From assembly GCA_002917075.1 (NCBI GenBank), contig NTMA01000009.1, forward strand, positions 62,001-126,000: 64,000 bases of DNA. The letters are read 5' to 3'. This document shows, piece after piece, positions 34,140 to 46,282 of the stretch (the stretch's first letter is position 1; each line of letters opens with the position of its first letter). The position numbers and the translations under genes were made by a program. The notes under the pieces were generated by a model. The model had not been told where the DNA came from. It did not search any database and worked only from the letters and a program-made list of their open reading frames with translations. The DNA comes from Hawksworthiomyces lignivorus. Its lineage: Eukaryota > Ascomycota > Sordariomycetes > Ophiostomatales > Ophiostomataceae.

Positions 34140-35228
34140 ACTGGCGATGAATCTCAATTTGCAATAGTCTGTTGGTATTTGTAGTACTTTGTCGTAAATG
34201 TTTTACTGTATCTGCCCTGCTTCTAGGGCCGCACGTTGCTAAAGATAGCCCCCATCTTCTTTTAATTATAATTTATGTCTTCCGAATGCCCGGTTCTTTT
34301 CCAAGTGTAATTGATATCGCTGGTAAATTTCGTGCTTGCGCATTCGATCATAGGTCAAGTAATCTCATGCTAAATGTCTCCCGACCATTTCGAGCGAAGT
34401 AATAGCTGATAGCGAGCTAGCGCTAGCTAGATGCACCCCTCTGGTCAAAGTTAGGAGTCTACTCACTTAGCTAGAACTGTAAAGGAGTGTTAACAGAGAG
34501 TGGAGACGTGCACACGTGAAAGGACATGCTTTAAAGTTTGTTGCGGAGTAAGTCTAAAGACAAATCTTGATTTGGGGTTTTAACAATACAGCCTCCCCTC
34601 CTCTGTGGAAGCCCGCCAGAAAATTTCTTCCAAGGTTAGATTTAAGAGTCATATAGAGCATGAAGTGCTCCCTCGAGGCGGCATAGAAAAAATCGTGCCC
34701 AGCAAAGTTACACAGACTAGAACAGAAAAACTCAAGCTGCAGTTGGTCTAAGACGCGCCGATATATCAATGCCCGGGAGGAAGAAAGCTATACCGTTACT
34801 TTGACAGGAACAAAGTGTACTACGGCTCTGGAAGGGTTTACCACTCACTTTTTCTTAACAAGTCCTAATAGTTTCCAAGTTGAGACACCTTACAAAGTGC
34901 CCAACTTCATTCGCACTAGCACGAACAGGACCGGAACCACGGCAGTTTTGTACCTCACTAGCCCCGAGAGAGTACTGTAATTAACAGACTCTAAGTAATA
35001 GTAATACGGAGAAACAACTAAACGACTTAGATATGTAGCAATATAGTAGTATCACAAGAGGAGTACATGAATTTAAGTACGTCCGACTTAATAATACTGT
35101 TGCCTGGACTTATCAAATGTAACACCATTATCTTCTTAGATCGCGCAACGCGGATCATAGATAGCTTTAAGTAAACAACTTTCCCGCAAGCAGAACTTGC
35201 CCCTTCATGCTTCAAAAACTGCAGCAAA
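34140..35228. other. Intergenic, about 1.1 kb
   Basis: AT-rich, with no credible gene. It contains the 3' flank of the preceding gene and the promoter of the ABC transporter. Confidence 0.6.
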
Positions 35229-38200
35229 ATGGAAGCCAATCGTTCATCGTCGCCAGATTTCCTGGCAGAGTCTCAGTTTGGCCCTGCTTCCACGAGCAGG
35301 TTTGATTTTACTCTTACTTTCGAGGACGCAATTTTGTCAATTCTGCCCTCTGCTTTGTTTTTAATCCTAGCCCTACTGCGCCTCCTCTGGCTTGCAAGAC
35401 AGCCTCGTAAAGTTGCAAAAAGCTCACGGCCCTTCTACAAGCTGGTACGCAACTATCATGAAACGTATCTTCTATTCGAGTGTGCACTTTGAAAGTAATA
35501 CTTGGAGGTGTCTAGGGTTTGATTGGTGCTCATTCAATCTTACAGCTTGCGGTCTTGCTGTATTGGACACGGGGGCCAGTTAAGGTGTCTAAGCCGCCCA
35601 AATTGCAGACACCGGCCGCTGTACTCATCTTTGTTAATGGAATTTTGCTCTTGTTCCTGTCGCACTCAGAGCACGCACGGTCGGTGCGGCCGTCGACTCT
35701 CATCAACGTTTACCTGCTTTTCACTCTTTTATTTGACTGCGCAATCACGCGGACGCTGTGGCTTCTCCGCTATGACCCTATGATTCCGAGACTGCTTTCC
35801 GCGGCTGTTGCGATAAAGGTCTTGATTTTGGCGGCTGAGGCTTGGGAGAAGAGGTCTATCCTCCTTGCTCAGTATCGTCACCTTTCCCCGGAAGTAACCA
35901 GCGGCATATTAGCTCGCAGCGTCTTCTGGTGGCTGAATGCATTGATGCGAACCGGGTTCTCACGCTCCTTGACAAGAAAAGACCTGTAAGATTTCAGATG
36001 GAGTTCTCCAAGTTTCAAACATTCGTCAATTAACTACTGTCAGGTATCCCGTCCACGACAGTTTAGCGGCGAGAGCATTGCTCCCAAAAGCAGAAGAGCT
36101 TTATAGATCAGGTATGCAGAACAATTCGTCTAGCACCCTGTGCTTTCTGCTCACGACCCGCTTAGCAAAAAAATCCAAGAAAAATTCTCTCGTATTATCT
36201 ACATTATGGGCAACGAAAAGCACACTTCTAGCTGGTGTGCTTCCTCGGCTTTGCCTATCTGCTTTCAAGTACACGATGCCATTCCTCATCACGGCAACGA
36301 CTACGTTTACAGAGGATCTATCGCAGTCGGACGTGACAGGCTGGGCACTGACCGGAGCATGGCTACTGGTGTTCTTTGGCCAAGCAGTAAGTTCCTTCAC
36401 GTCTCCGTGAACCTGTGCGCAGTCTTGCTAATACGTCTCAGATTTCCAATGGCTTCTACTTTCAGATGTCATACCGGTAACTTGAAACCGTTCCCGCTCT
36501 CTGATGAATTTAGAAAGCTCATGTTAGCCTAGATTTGTCGCTTCGCTTCGAGGTACTCTTTGTAGCTCGATCTATTGCAAGACATTGAATCTCAGCAGTA
36601 CAGCTCTTGATGAGTCTGGTATGATGCTCTCTCTTGCCTTTTTGAGACCTCTCTGACTGTTGTGCTTATAGTTGCGGTGACGCTGATGTCTACCGACGTG
36701 GAAAGCATCTGCAAGAGCGTTGTGACACTACATGAGCTTTGGGCATCGCCTCTCGAGTCCGGAGTGGCCATTTATCTCTTGTATAGGCAACTTGGTTTAG
36801 CCGCCTTGGCTCCCGTCATTGTAGCAATAGGCAAGTTTTGGACATAGGCGGCTATGACTCTCAAATGACCAGCCAGCTAAGCAGCGCGCGTTTAGTCTCC
36901 ACTGCTGCTATGATGCGCGTTGCGAAATTCGGTGGTGATAGCCAGAAAAAGTGGATGAAGGGCATCCAGACACGAGTCGACGTGACAGCATCCGTGCTCA
37001 GATCGATGAAGGTCGGTAGCAATAGTCAATTAACCCTGAAATTCTGAGCGGCGTGTTCGCTAATAATTTTTGCTGCAGGAGATCAAGATGCTTGGGATGT
37101 CAGACATTGTAGCCAAGATGATACAAGGTCTCCGCATAACAGAGCTTGACTTGTCGACGAATTACCGCACGTTGGTGTGCATACAAGTTTTTATTGGTAT
37201 AGTCCTTTGCTCTTCGTGAAAGTCAAGGATGCCCTAGAAACTCTGCTGATCTGTTGCCGAACAGGAAACATTACTCGCACTATTTCCCCCTTAGCTACCT
37301 TTGCTACGTTTGTTGTCATATCCAAGACGACTGGCAGACCCTTAGACACCGCATCTGCCTACACTTCGCTCTCTTTGATCTACCTCTTGACAGAACCGAT
37401 GGTTGTCTGCTTTCGAATTTCCCTTTTGATTAGCGGCGCTCTGGCTTGTTTCGCTCGCATTCAAAATTTCTTGGCTTCAGAAAGCTATACAGATTGCCGA
37501 CTGCCATTGAGCAACTGCAGTCCAAGCGGGCAGAGCAGACCTGGTCTATCTGTCAGTGCTGCCAAGCACAGTGAAACTATTGAGCTACAAGAGTTCAGAA
37601 GAAAGTCAAATTTACACTCCGGAAATCCGCTTATTATCCTGTCAGATGCCAGCTTCGGTTGGGGTCATGGAAAGCCAAGCGTCCTAAACGATATCAACCT
37701 CACCATCCGCAAATCTCACTTTACCTTTATTATCGGTCCCGTGGGCTCAGGTAAGAGTACATTGATGAAGGCAATGCTAGGAGAAGTGCCGTTGCTTAAA
37801 GGTTCTATTCAAATTGATGCCGGCAATATCGCCTTTGTTGGTCAGGATGTCTGGATCCAAAACCTGACAATACGCGAAAATATACTGGGGGTTGCAAGCT
37901 ACGAGAGAGACTGGTATAACAAAGTTGTCTACGCTTGCGGACTGGAGCAGGATATTGACGAGCTACCGAATAGAGATGCAACAAAAACAGGAAGCGCCGG
38001 AGTTTCGCTGAGTGGCGGTCAAAAACAGCGTCTTGCCCTAGCCCGAGCCCTCTACTCCAGGGAAAAGGTTGTGATTTTGGACGACGTATTTTCAGGGCAA
38101 GATGCTGCAACCGAAGAACACATCTTTCAAAGTCTCTTCGCGGAGAGGGGCCTTTTTCGGCAGATGGACACAACTGTCGTCTGTGTTACAAGTACCAGTA

Positions 38201-40315
38201 AGTCCACTGTCTTCATCCTTAGTAGTTTGTATGTTTCATTAACACCTAGCGTTTCATAGTCCATAGACTAGGGCACGCTGATCATGTAGTCGCGCTGGAT
38301 AAGAGCGGACATATTTTACACCAAGGTTCATTTGAGCAGCTTCAATCCGATACAAACTATCTTCGCGGTTTAAGTGTCAAGCAGAATAGCAATGCAGAAA
38401 TACAGGACAGAACTGGGCCAGCAGCGGGTAGTCGAGATAATGCGCCTGTTCCCAAACCGGGTGACAATGATAAGGAGGATGATTCTGGATCTGCTGGTCG
38501 AATCCTTGGCGAGTTCGCCACATACGCATACTTTTTACGCTCCGTTCCAATATGGCATGTATTGCTCTTGGGTATCCTAATTATTGCTCATACTGGAGGT
38601 TTCAAAATGACCGAATTACTGCTCAGTTTCTGGACACGCCGCGCCGGTCAAATCGCCGCGCAAACTGTTAACGACTACTACCTTGGACTTTACGGAATGC
38701 TAACCGGGTTTGCTATATTTGGGATCACAGGGGCAGCGTACTTCTATCTGATCGTTATGGTCCCCATGAGCTCGAACGCCCTTCACGGGCGATTGCTCCA
38801 ATCTGTCATTAACGCGCCCCTGGCCTTCTTTTCCCGGACAGATGTTGGCGTCACAACGAATCGGTTCAGCCAAGATATGTCCGTCATCGACATTGAGCTG
38901 CCCTTTGCTCTCATAGATTTCTGTATAGCGATGGCGACACTCATTATGGGAGCAGTCCTGATGTGCGTCTTTTCCGGTTATTTTGCAGCCACTGTGCTAC
39001 CAGTCATCATTTTCTGTTGGTGTAAGTCAAGACACTGTCCAGCCAATCCCAGCCATATGTATTCATGTGACTAATCGCGCAACACTGGCGAGTAGTGTTG
39101 CAAAAGTTCTACGTGAGGACATCTCAGCAGATCCGGCTGCTCGACCTCGAAGCCAAGTCGCCTCTCTTCACACAGTTTCTCGACCTCCTCCAGGGCCTCT
39201 CAAGTGTGCGCGCGTTTGGCTGGCAGCCGCAATTCAAAGAGACGTACCTAGACTGCCTCGATGCGTCCCAGAGTCCATATTACTTGCTCTTTAGCATCCA
39301 GAGGTGGCTGGGTGTCATCTTAGACTTGATGGTAACGGTCTTACTAGCTGTCATCCTCATCATCGTTGTGAAATTGCGGGCCCAACTCTCCCCGCAACTT
39401 GTGGCCCTCGCCTTGGTCAATATTATGTCGTTCAGCCAGTCCTTGGCAATGGTGATCAAAAACTGGACGCAGCTGGAGACGTCTTTCGGCGCCGTCGCTC
39501 GCGTCAAGACATTTTGTACGGACACCGCCAACGAGAATCTGCCCTCGGAAGTCTCGCCGGTTCCCGCGAACTGGCCATCGCGCGGCCACGTCACAATTGA
39601 GAACCTGGTCGCCTCGTACGCACCGGGCGGCGAGCCAGTCGTCCGTGGGGTGAGCCTCGATATTCCAGCTGGAGCCAAGGTGGGTATCTGCGGACGTAGC
39701 GGAAGTGGCAAGAGCTCGCTCTTGGCATGTCTCTTGCGCCTGCTAGAGGTCGCGCCCGGCTCACGCATCACATTTGACGGAGTGGACATCACCACGCTGC
39801 CACGGCAGGCTGTCCGCGCGTCCGTGGCCGTCGTTCCGCAGCATCCTTTCTTTCTGAAAAACACAAACATCCGGGACAACCTCGTCCCTCATGAACAGCA
39901 GGGGCAGGAACATGGCGACGAGAAAATACTTCAGATCCTGCAACGCCTGCAGATTGATGATCTGGTGGAGCAGCTTGGCGGTCTAGACAGCCCGCTAGAC
40001 GCCGATCGGTTGTCTCAAGGTCAGCGTCAGCTCTTAAGCCTAGCCAGGGCTATGCTCGCCGGCAAGCGGATCGTCCTGCTCGATGAGGCGAGTAGCAACA
40101 TCGACGAGCGGTCCGAGCGGCTGCTCCGGCAGGTCATACGCGAACAGTTTGTCGGCTGCACCGTCATCGCTGTTGCCCACCGGCTCGGGGCCGTCCAGGA
40201 CTTTGATCACGTTGCCGTCATGGGTAGTGGCCGACTTCTGGAATGGGACAGTCCCCAAGTTCTACTCAGAAGCAATAGCGAGTTCAAGCGACTATGGGAC
40301 CGCCAATCCGCCTAG
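35229..40315 (+). CDS. ABCC-type (MRP-like) full ABC transporter, 12 exons
   Basis: Membrane exporter of 1467 aa. Exons: 35229-35444, 35516-35985, 36044-36111, 36166-36386, 36442-36476, 36533-36618, 36672-36830, 36896-37011, 37079-37196, 37265-38197, 38260-39021, 39096-40315; they total 4404 nt in frame. The order is N-terminal membrane domain, TMD1, NBD1, TMD2, NBD2. NBD1 has Walker A GPVGSGKST (about 654), signature LSGGQKQR (about 745) and Walker B VVILDD, with Asp where the catalytic Glu is usual, as in many ABCC NBD1s. NBD2 has GRSGSGKSS (about 1262), LSQGQRQLL (about 1367), VLLDEASSNID and VAHRL. The seventh intron (36831-36895) starts GC instead of GT (G|GCAAGT). The fourth exon boundary (36112-36165) is an in-frame 54-nt intron that could be retained. 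Closest in type to fungal cluster-associated multidrug exporters; substrate unknown. Confidence 0.92.
36831..36895 (+). other. GC-AG intron of the ABC transporter
   Basis: 65-nt intron with donor G|GCAAGT and acceptor TTTAG. Removing it joins LAPVIVAI to VSTAAMMRVAKF in frame; reading through meets a stop at TAG (36845-36847). Confidence 0.75.
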
Positions 40316-41210
40316 CCGCGTCGACGCTATGAATTATATCAGAGTGTGTGTATCGGCTTCGCTATCTAAGCCTAATACCTCTGGAGATTAGAAATGTCGG
40401 GGCTCTGCTAGCTGAAATCTAGATAATCGCTATCCAGAACTGTAACTTTTTGCTTTGTTGTCAATCAAATTTTAAGAAAAGTTGCTGTCTATATGTGAAA
40501 TAAATTGTGGCGACATAGGAAATGTGGAAGCAAATAGAACGAAATATATGCACTTAGGACGTCATAGGTTTCAGCTGAGGCATATCAGAGGACACTTAAG
40601 AGGCGAGGGGCGAGACAGCACAAGAGTACTTCCTAAGTTGTATCTTGAGTAACATAGAAGAACTTCAATAAACTTGCTACTCGGCGATACAGAGATTGAA
40701 CTGCTGTGAACTTAAGAGGTTTCGGATCCGGAATGGCTTACATTGAAATATCTCGTAACACCGAGGCTCTCACCAATGCTAGGCTTGGAGACTTTCTAGT
40801 ACCTCAGTTTCAAGTCTTTCCCATGCAGATATTAAGAAAATACTAAGGAATCTAGCTTGTTACTACTTCCCAAAGTGACAATCTCCGCCCCCCATTAATA
40901 ATATGCTTCACCAGATAGGTGATGATTACCCGATTTCCTCCAATAGTAGAACCCAGAAGCAGACATAATGGAAGAGATTCTGTTGGAGAACGAATCATTC
41001 CTCGGAATATTGCCGCATTAAGAGCGGATCTTACCAACAGTCGTAATATATTTCGGCGTCGGGAATTTCGATTGTCCGTTTTCTGGGGTTAATGTGGGAC
41101 GATATTTACTCTCGTCGTCAATAGGGCGCAAAAAGTATAAATATCTGGTGACAGCGTCAGCGTGGCTTGACTGAGATGGGCTGCTAGCAATATGCTGACA
41201 ACAAGTTACA
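40316..41210. other. Intergenic, about 0.9 kb
   Basis: No gene seen; ABC transporter 3' flank and promoter of the DUF6640 gene. Confidence 0.6.
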
Positions 41211-41654
41211 ATGTTCCAACCGTTTAATTCAATCCCGCGCAGCCTTATGGTCTGTGGAAATGTTTTTATTGCCTCCGGCGCGTATATCGCCGACTGGAGC
41301 GAGACACATGTATTGAACCCACGTTGGCCACCGCACGCAAAGTTCCACAATGGACAGAGCATGTCATTCGGCGCACTGGCTGCCTTAACAGCCGTTTACC
41401 TCCTCGGTCGGCGCACTGCGAATTTAGAGGCCGCGAAGGACTCACTTTTCCTAGCTGCAGTTGTGGGCTCATTAACGACTACGGCCGGCTTGTCTGCCAT
41501 CTTTTACCCCGGTACCGCCTGGACGGACCCGGAGTGGGAGACAGGGGCATTGATTGGGCCGCAAGGATACATGTTTGCTGCACAGCTTCTGGTCAACTGG
41601 GCAGCGTACTCATGGGAAAGACGGAGACTAGAAAAGGCAAACAAGCAAGCATAG
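41211..41654 (+). CDS. DUF6640-type small integral membrane protein
   Basis: Single-exon gene for 147 aa with about four membrane segments: LMVCGNVFIASGAYIADW, SFGALAALTAVYLLG, LFLAAVVGSLTTTAGLSAIF and MFAAQLLVNWAAYSW. Conserved polar features include the WSETHVLNPRWPPHAKFHNGQ loop between TM1 and TM2, with its H..N.RWPPHAKFHNG pattern, typical of this fungal family often placed near secondary-metabolite or catabolic genes. Biochemical role unknown. It lies 0.9 kb after the ABC exporter on the same strand and 0.74 kb before the cupin gene. Confidence 0.7.
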   Translation: MFQPFNSIPRSLMVCGNVFIASGAYIADWSETHVLNPRWPPHAKFHNGQSMSFGALAALTAVYLLGRRTANLEAAKDSLFLAAVVGSLTTTAGLSAIFYPGTAWTDPEWETGALIGPQGYMFAAQLLVNWAAYSWERRRLEKANKQA

Positions 41655-42395
41655 ACCCGGCAGTCTGAAAGAGATGGATAATCCTAAAACAGGCCGGATG
41701 TTTTTTGTTTTTTTTGTTTTTTTTTTGTTTTTTTTTTTTAAAAAAAAAAGCTCATTCAAAAAAACTCTACAAGTACAGTTTTAGTGTACTTGCGACGAAA
41801 AACTTGCGGGTTGTGGTGTAGCAAGCAATCTTTACAATTAAGTAAGCACTCACGTCTGGCAGGATATTAGAGAGCGCAAAACAGAGAAGGCTAACACGAT
41901 ACGGAGCGCATGTGCATCAAGATGAGGACGACAAAAGAGGACCGTGGATCACGAATTTTATTTGCCAAGGCTTTAGAGTAATAAATAAGTTCTGCTTATT
42001 GAATTAGACTGTGGCTTAAATAAAACTCTCTGTACGAGAAGGTCAAGAGAAAGAAAAAGTGAATTTGTAATCTTCAGGTCTGTTACCTGCCTATCCGGGC
42101 CTCCTAAACTACGGGTAAAGAACACGTCTCCGACAGGGCGTGGAAGAGAGAGACTGGGCGGTGAGTTTATAAGCTGTAATGTTACCTTGAAAGAGGGGGC
42201 TGGCTGATCGGCATGACGGCATAGCTTTTGCTCTGCTTGCGCTGGCCACGTTTAGTCTTTATAATAACCGCGAAAGTTTTCATTCACGATCGCCAGTGCC
42301 TCAAAATTTTTTTTCAATATTTTGTTGACAATATAGCTAGTTGTTGCTACGCTTTTTAATCGAGTGCGACCGTGTTATCGCTGCATTTGCTCAAG
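41655..42395. other. Intergenic with T/A homopolymer tracts
   Basis: 41701-41750 is a poly-T tract with G interruptions followed by an A run, potentially a snap-back hairpin. The rest is AT-rich and holds the promoter of the cupin gene. No gene seen. Confidence 0.6.
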
Positions 42396-43125
42396 ATGGC
42401 AGAGTCCAGCTTAACCGACACGACCGACCTCACATCGCTCAGCTACAACCAGATATCAGTGCAGCGCGAAGTTACGGTACATCTTGGTGGCTCTCCCCTT
42501 GTCTCTTCTCTACTAGGGGTGGCATCTTCGCACCGCATACTACAAGTTCCATTGCATTCGAAGTGGTCTCCAGGACCGCATTGGCACGAGGACTATACTG
42601 AGCGCATTAAAGTCCTAAAAGGCCGTGCCAAAGTCTGGATTAATGGTCAACAGTGCGTAGCAGTAGTCGGTGAAGTATCTACTTTCAATCCATTCGACAT
42701 CCATGACTTCTCTAGAGCCGATTTCGACAATGGAGACGAGCTCTTGATAGAGGAGTGGGTCGACAGAGGTGAGATACCTGGTGCTCATGGTGGGTGTCTA
42801 GGAGTTTTTCAAACTAACAGAGACGGCAGAGGACGGAGAAAAGGAGATCTTCTTCCGCAATATCATTTCCATCATAAAAGACGCTGAAAAATTTGGTGGG
42901 GTTTTCCTAAGACTTTTCTACGTGTTCTCGTATCGTGACAATTTTGTGGCCTTTCTGCCAACTGGGTTTCCCATGTGGATGCAGCGCATAACCACTGGTA
43001 CGGTTTTTGGCGTCATAAAGGCTATTGGAAAAGTGTCAGGATTGAAAACCTGGTACAAAGCCTATACACCCCCGTCCTTGCGGTCCCAGGCGGATTCGCC
43101 AGTGAAAAGCAGAAAAACACTGTAG
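42396..43125 (+). CDS. Cupin-domain protein, 2 exons
   Basis: 225 aa from exons 42396-42768 and 42821-43125. The 52-nt intron GTGAGA..CTAACAG is required: it joins LIEEWVDR to ETAEDGEKEIFFRN, restoring the conserved E(D)GxKExFFRN element, whereas direct read-through leads to a different C terminus. The cupin core spans about residues 50-125. It contains GPHWHEDYTERIKVLKGRAK with the HxH..E metal-site pattern (HWHEDYTE) and, in the second motif, FDIHDF. The C-terminal part is hydrophobic (GGVFLRLFYVFSYRDNFVAF). A metal-binding cupin with unknown substrate; fungal relatives occur in metabolite clusters. Grouping with the ABC and DUF6640 genes is by position and strand only. Confidence 0.75.
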
Positions 43126-44947
43126 GTTCTAGCTGCAAGTGTTGGTACACATTAGATCTCACTTGACACCACAACACAAGAGCCTGCGCAAAAGCCAACC
43201 TACCGACAACATGTGTATATTGATGAAGTTTGGATATGATTTCGATTTCTATTTTATGATTTGTTCAGATAGGAAGGCAATGATACCTGTAAAATTGAGA
43301 GCATATGTTACTATCTAATTCGCCCGGACGTGGCTAGGTCTTACTAGCAAGGCGACGGCCGGGCTGTTATCAGACTAGGTAACCAGGAAGCTGATAGAGC
43401 GGAACTGTGACATCCAAAACCAGAGATGCGCCTGTGATTCAATATCTCCTTTCTAGTCTTGGTTAATGTGACGCTTATTGTGGTCGGCGCTGGCTTAGAC
43501 GCCCACGGCCTGTGGCAGACGATATCTGGCAGAGCCTGTTGCCAACCTAGGGAGCGACATGTTTGATGTCGGCTGCAATAATTGGGTAGCGCTGACGAGG
43601 CTCAGTCGCACCTGCGAAGCGTTGACACTGCTTGCACAGCTGAACTGATTTCACTTCTTCCATGCCGGCCATCATTTCCGCATGACAGTGTAGCTGAAGT
43701 GGAATGCTATTAACTCTCGCGAATGCTAGGCAGGCTGCGATATGCTGTTCCCTTTCTTACGGCTGGCATCAAGATATATCTGGCTGATACACCAAAGGCG
43801 AAATTGCCCGCAATATGATACAATAGAGGCCAGGCCATCTCATTGTAGAATAAGGCACTGTCTTTCTTTATTCACTCAGTGATCTAGGTCGAACTAGGTA
43901 ACTATTTGATAAACAAGTGTAATACAACTTCAAATCCCCGCTCCCCGAAAAGAAGGCTTAACAAAGAAACGGAGACAGTAATTTTAGACGTCAATGAAAC
44001 CTAGCTCTGCTTCCCTGTAACCTAGTCTCTAGCAGCCGAGGTATATTCATGGGTAGCTCATCTCATTTTTATATACTATTGGTTAGCTGAGCATGATTTT
44101 CCCCCGCATAGGCGGAGCGCCCCTGAGTCGGAGATCCGGTAGCTTGTGAAAAACTACTAGTGGAAGGTTATCAAAGGGATGCCCGGCAGTTCGTCCAGCT
44201 CTTACACTTGTACTGGAAGCGACGCATGAAGACACGATGCGCTTTTTTTGTATTTCAGCACCACACTACTGACGCAGTCGCATGTGTGCCCCATCACGAC
44301 GCTGAGCGAGCTCCCGCTGAGCCCAGAGCCGAGAGCGTCCATGACAAAGACGTTTGGGAAAGTCGCATGGGCGATGCGGATGTAGCCGTCCAGGTACTCG
44401 CGTCACGTCTTGCGCAGCTCGGCCCTGTCTGCACTGAAGATGAGAGACTCCTAGGGACCATTCCGCCGTCTCACTAGAGGCATAAAAGACATCTCGGTTG
44501 ATATACTTTTTCTTCCGTTCCGAGCGGGGCTCTACTGCAATGGCGTGGTTTTCTTGGGGAATGTGGGACGCCCCCCCCCCCACGGGCGACGTTTTAAATT
44601 CATTTCTCCGCAAACTTGCGCCGCTTTCATATAGCTTAAAAGCGTTATTTTACATCATAGACCACTAACACTTGGTAAATATACAAAACAGAATGATACG
44701 CACCAGCAGCTTGAAAAGAGGGGCACAAGCTTAGCTGAAGGCCCGTGTATTAGTGTGCAAGAGCTCCGGGGATATGGCTCCGGTCTAGCCAGACTAAAGA
44801 GGATATGCTCAGTAACGCAAGTCGCCATATAAAGACTCTGTGGTATGCTGTTCTATGCCATCTTCCCCGGAGTATTCTTTTTCGTTCGCATATTTTGCTT
44901 GTTCTTCGTTGTCGTAGTCCTTTACTTTCCATATCCATGCAACTACA
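43126..44947. other. Intergenic, with a possible gene relic
   Basis: 43126-44150 shows nothing recognisable. A GC-rich patch at about 44265-44470 may be a decayed coding fragment on minus. 44571-44581 is an 11-nt C run. The last 300 bases form the promoter of the cyclase-family gene. Confidence 0.5.
44265..44470 (-). pseudogene. Possible decayed coding fragment
   Basis: The minus-strand reading gives SLIFSADRAELRKT, an in-frame stop, then REYLDGYIRIAHATFPNVF and VMDALGSGLSGSSLSVVMGH. It has coding-like composition and an amphipathic helix pattern, but is interrupted and has no start or splice-supported extension. The family is not recognised. Confidence 0.25.
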
Positions 44948-46020
44948 ATGCCAACATCGTACGAGAACCCTGTGAAGAAGGGTACATTGTTGCCAACGTT
45001 GGAGGAGATCATTGCTACGGCAAAACCTGCCGGCGTCCCAAAAGAGGCCGCGTGGATATGGGGCCCCGACGATGAGGTGGGATCTCTTATTAGTTTTGCG
45101 CCTCGATTCTTCTAGATGGATTATTTTCTCACTTTTCTCAGATTGGTCGGCTGAATCTCCTCACGGCCGAACACGTACAACATGTCCTGTCCAGTGAGCC
45201 GAAGCACGGACTTGTTTCGTCATTGAACTGGGACATCTCTTTGCCAAAGATCCCAGCCTTTGGACGACAGGCATGCGAATTCGCAATTGTGAAGCTACAC
45301 CCAAGCGTACTCGCCAACGACGACACGCTGCACATAAACACACAATCCGGTTCACAGCTTGATGGGTTTCGGCACGTCGGGCACCAAGCATGCAAGACGT
45401 TTTACAACGGATTGACAGACGACGACATTCATGGGCCCAACAAAACAGTCAAGTGCGGGATGCACGCCTGCAGCAAGCATGGCGTGGTCGGTCGCGGTGT
45501 TCTGCTCGATTTTGCCCGCTGGGCGGCCCATAAAGGGATAACGTACGACGTATTCACGACGCATCCCATCACCCTCGACCAGCTTCGACAGGTCGCTGCG
45601 TGGGAGGGCGTGGAATTTCAGCGCGGAGACATTCTCCTCATTCGCACTGGGTGGATGCAGCGCTACACGCGTGCACTGGAGCTGGGTCAGAATGACATCC
45701 TAAAAAGAGCAGCTTCGGAGAATCCGACTGCCATCGGCGTCGAGCAGAGTGATGATATGAAGGCCTGGCTTCACGATCAGTATTTCTCTCTTGTGGGTGG
45801 CGACCAGCCGACTTTTGAAGCATGGCCCGGGCCATCTTCGCCTATCTTGCACGAACTGTTGCTGGCCTGCTGGGGTGTGATGATTGGAGAGATGCTGGAC
45901 CTGGAGGACCTGTCGGAAAAATGCCAACAGACAGGGAAATATTCCTTTGTCTTCACTAGCACACCTCTAAACTCCAAGGGGGGAGTGGCGAGTCTGGCAA
46001 ATGCGTTGGCTATCTTGTAA
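44948..46020 (+). CDS. Cyclase-family (kynurenine-formamidase-like) metal hydrolase, 2 exons
   Basis: 335 aa from exons 44948-45076 and 45142-46020. The intron starts GTGGGA and ends TCTCAG and splicing gives WGPDDEIGRLNLL, a family hallmark. Other hallmarks are SQLDGFRHVGHQ with the putative metal-binding Asp and His, TFYNGLTDDDIH, GRGVLLDFARWA, QRGDILLIRTGWM, and the ending FTSTPLNSKGGVASLANALAIL. No signal peptide. Members of this fold hydrolyse or close amide or lactone rings in small molecules; the substrate here is unknown. A second family member sits at 63105-64000. It is convergent with the reductase at 46283, with 262 bp between the stops. Confidence 0.88.
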
Positions 46021-46282
46021 CTCGAAGATATTAACCTTACATTTTTGTGTTACCAGCAACAGTAGAAACAAGAGTGGTGGGGTAAACAAACGAGCTTTAA
46101 TACCAGCCACATTTGAGTTGCATGAAAGGCTTTATTGAAGATATCATCATTTTTAAGAAAGATGAAGTTCTTACTGTATATGACATATTTTGTCGTTACC
46201 TTGAATCATCTTAATTCACCACAACATCAGGCTTTGTGAGGGTTATTCGAGTTGTTCCTTCTCACACGCTGCTGTAGTCATT

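Noticed and set aside
35229..40315. ABC transporter as a frameshifted pseudogene
   Set aside because: Eleven introns, one of them GC-AG, give a complete 1467-residue protein in frame, so the apparent breaks are introns.
44160..44477. Plus-strand 105-codon frame
   Set aside because: Lies opposite the better-looking minus fragment and has no recognisable feature.
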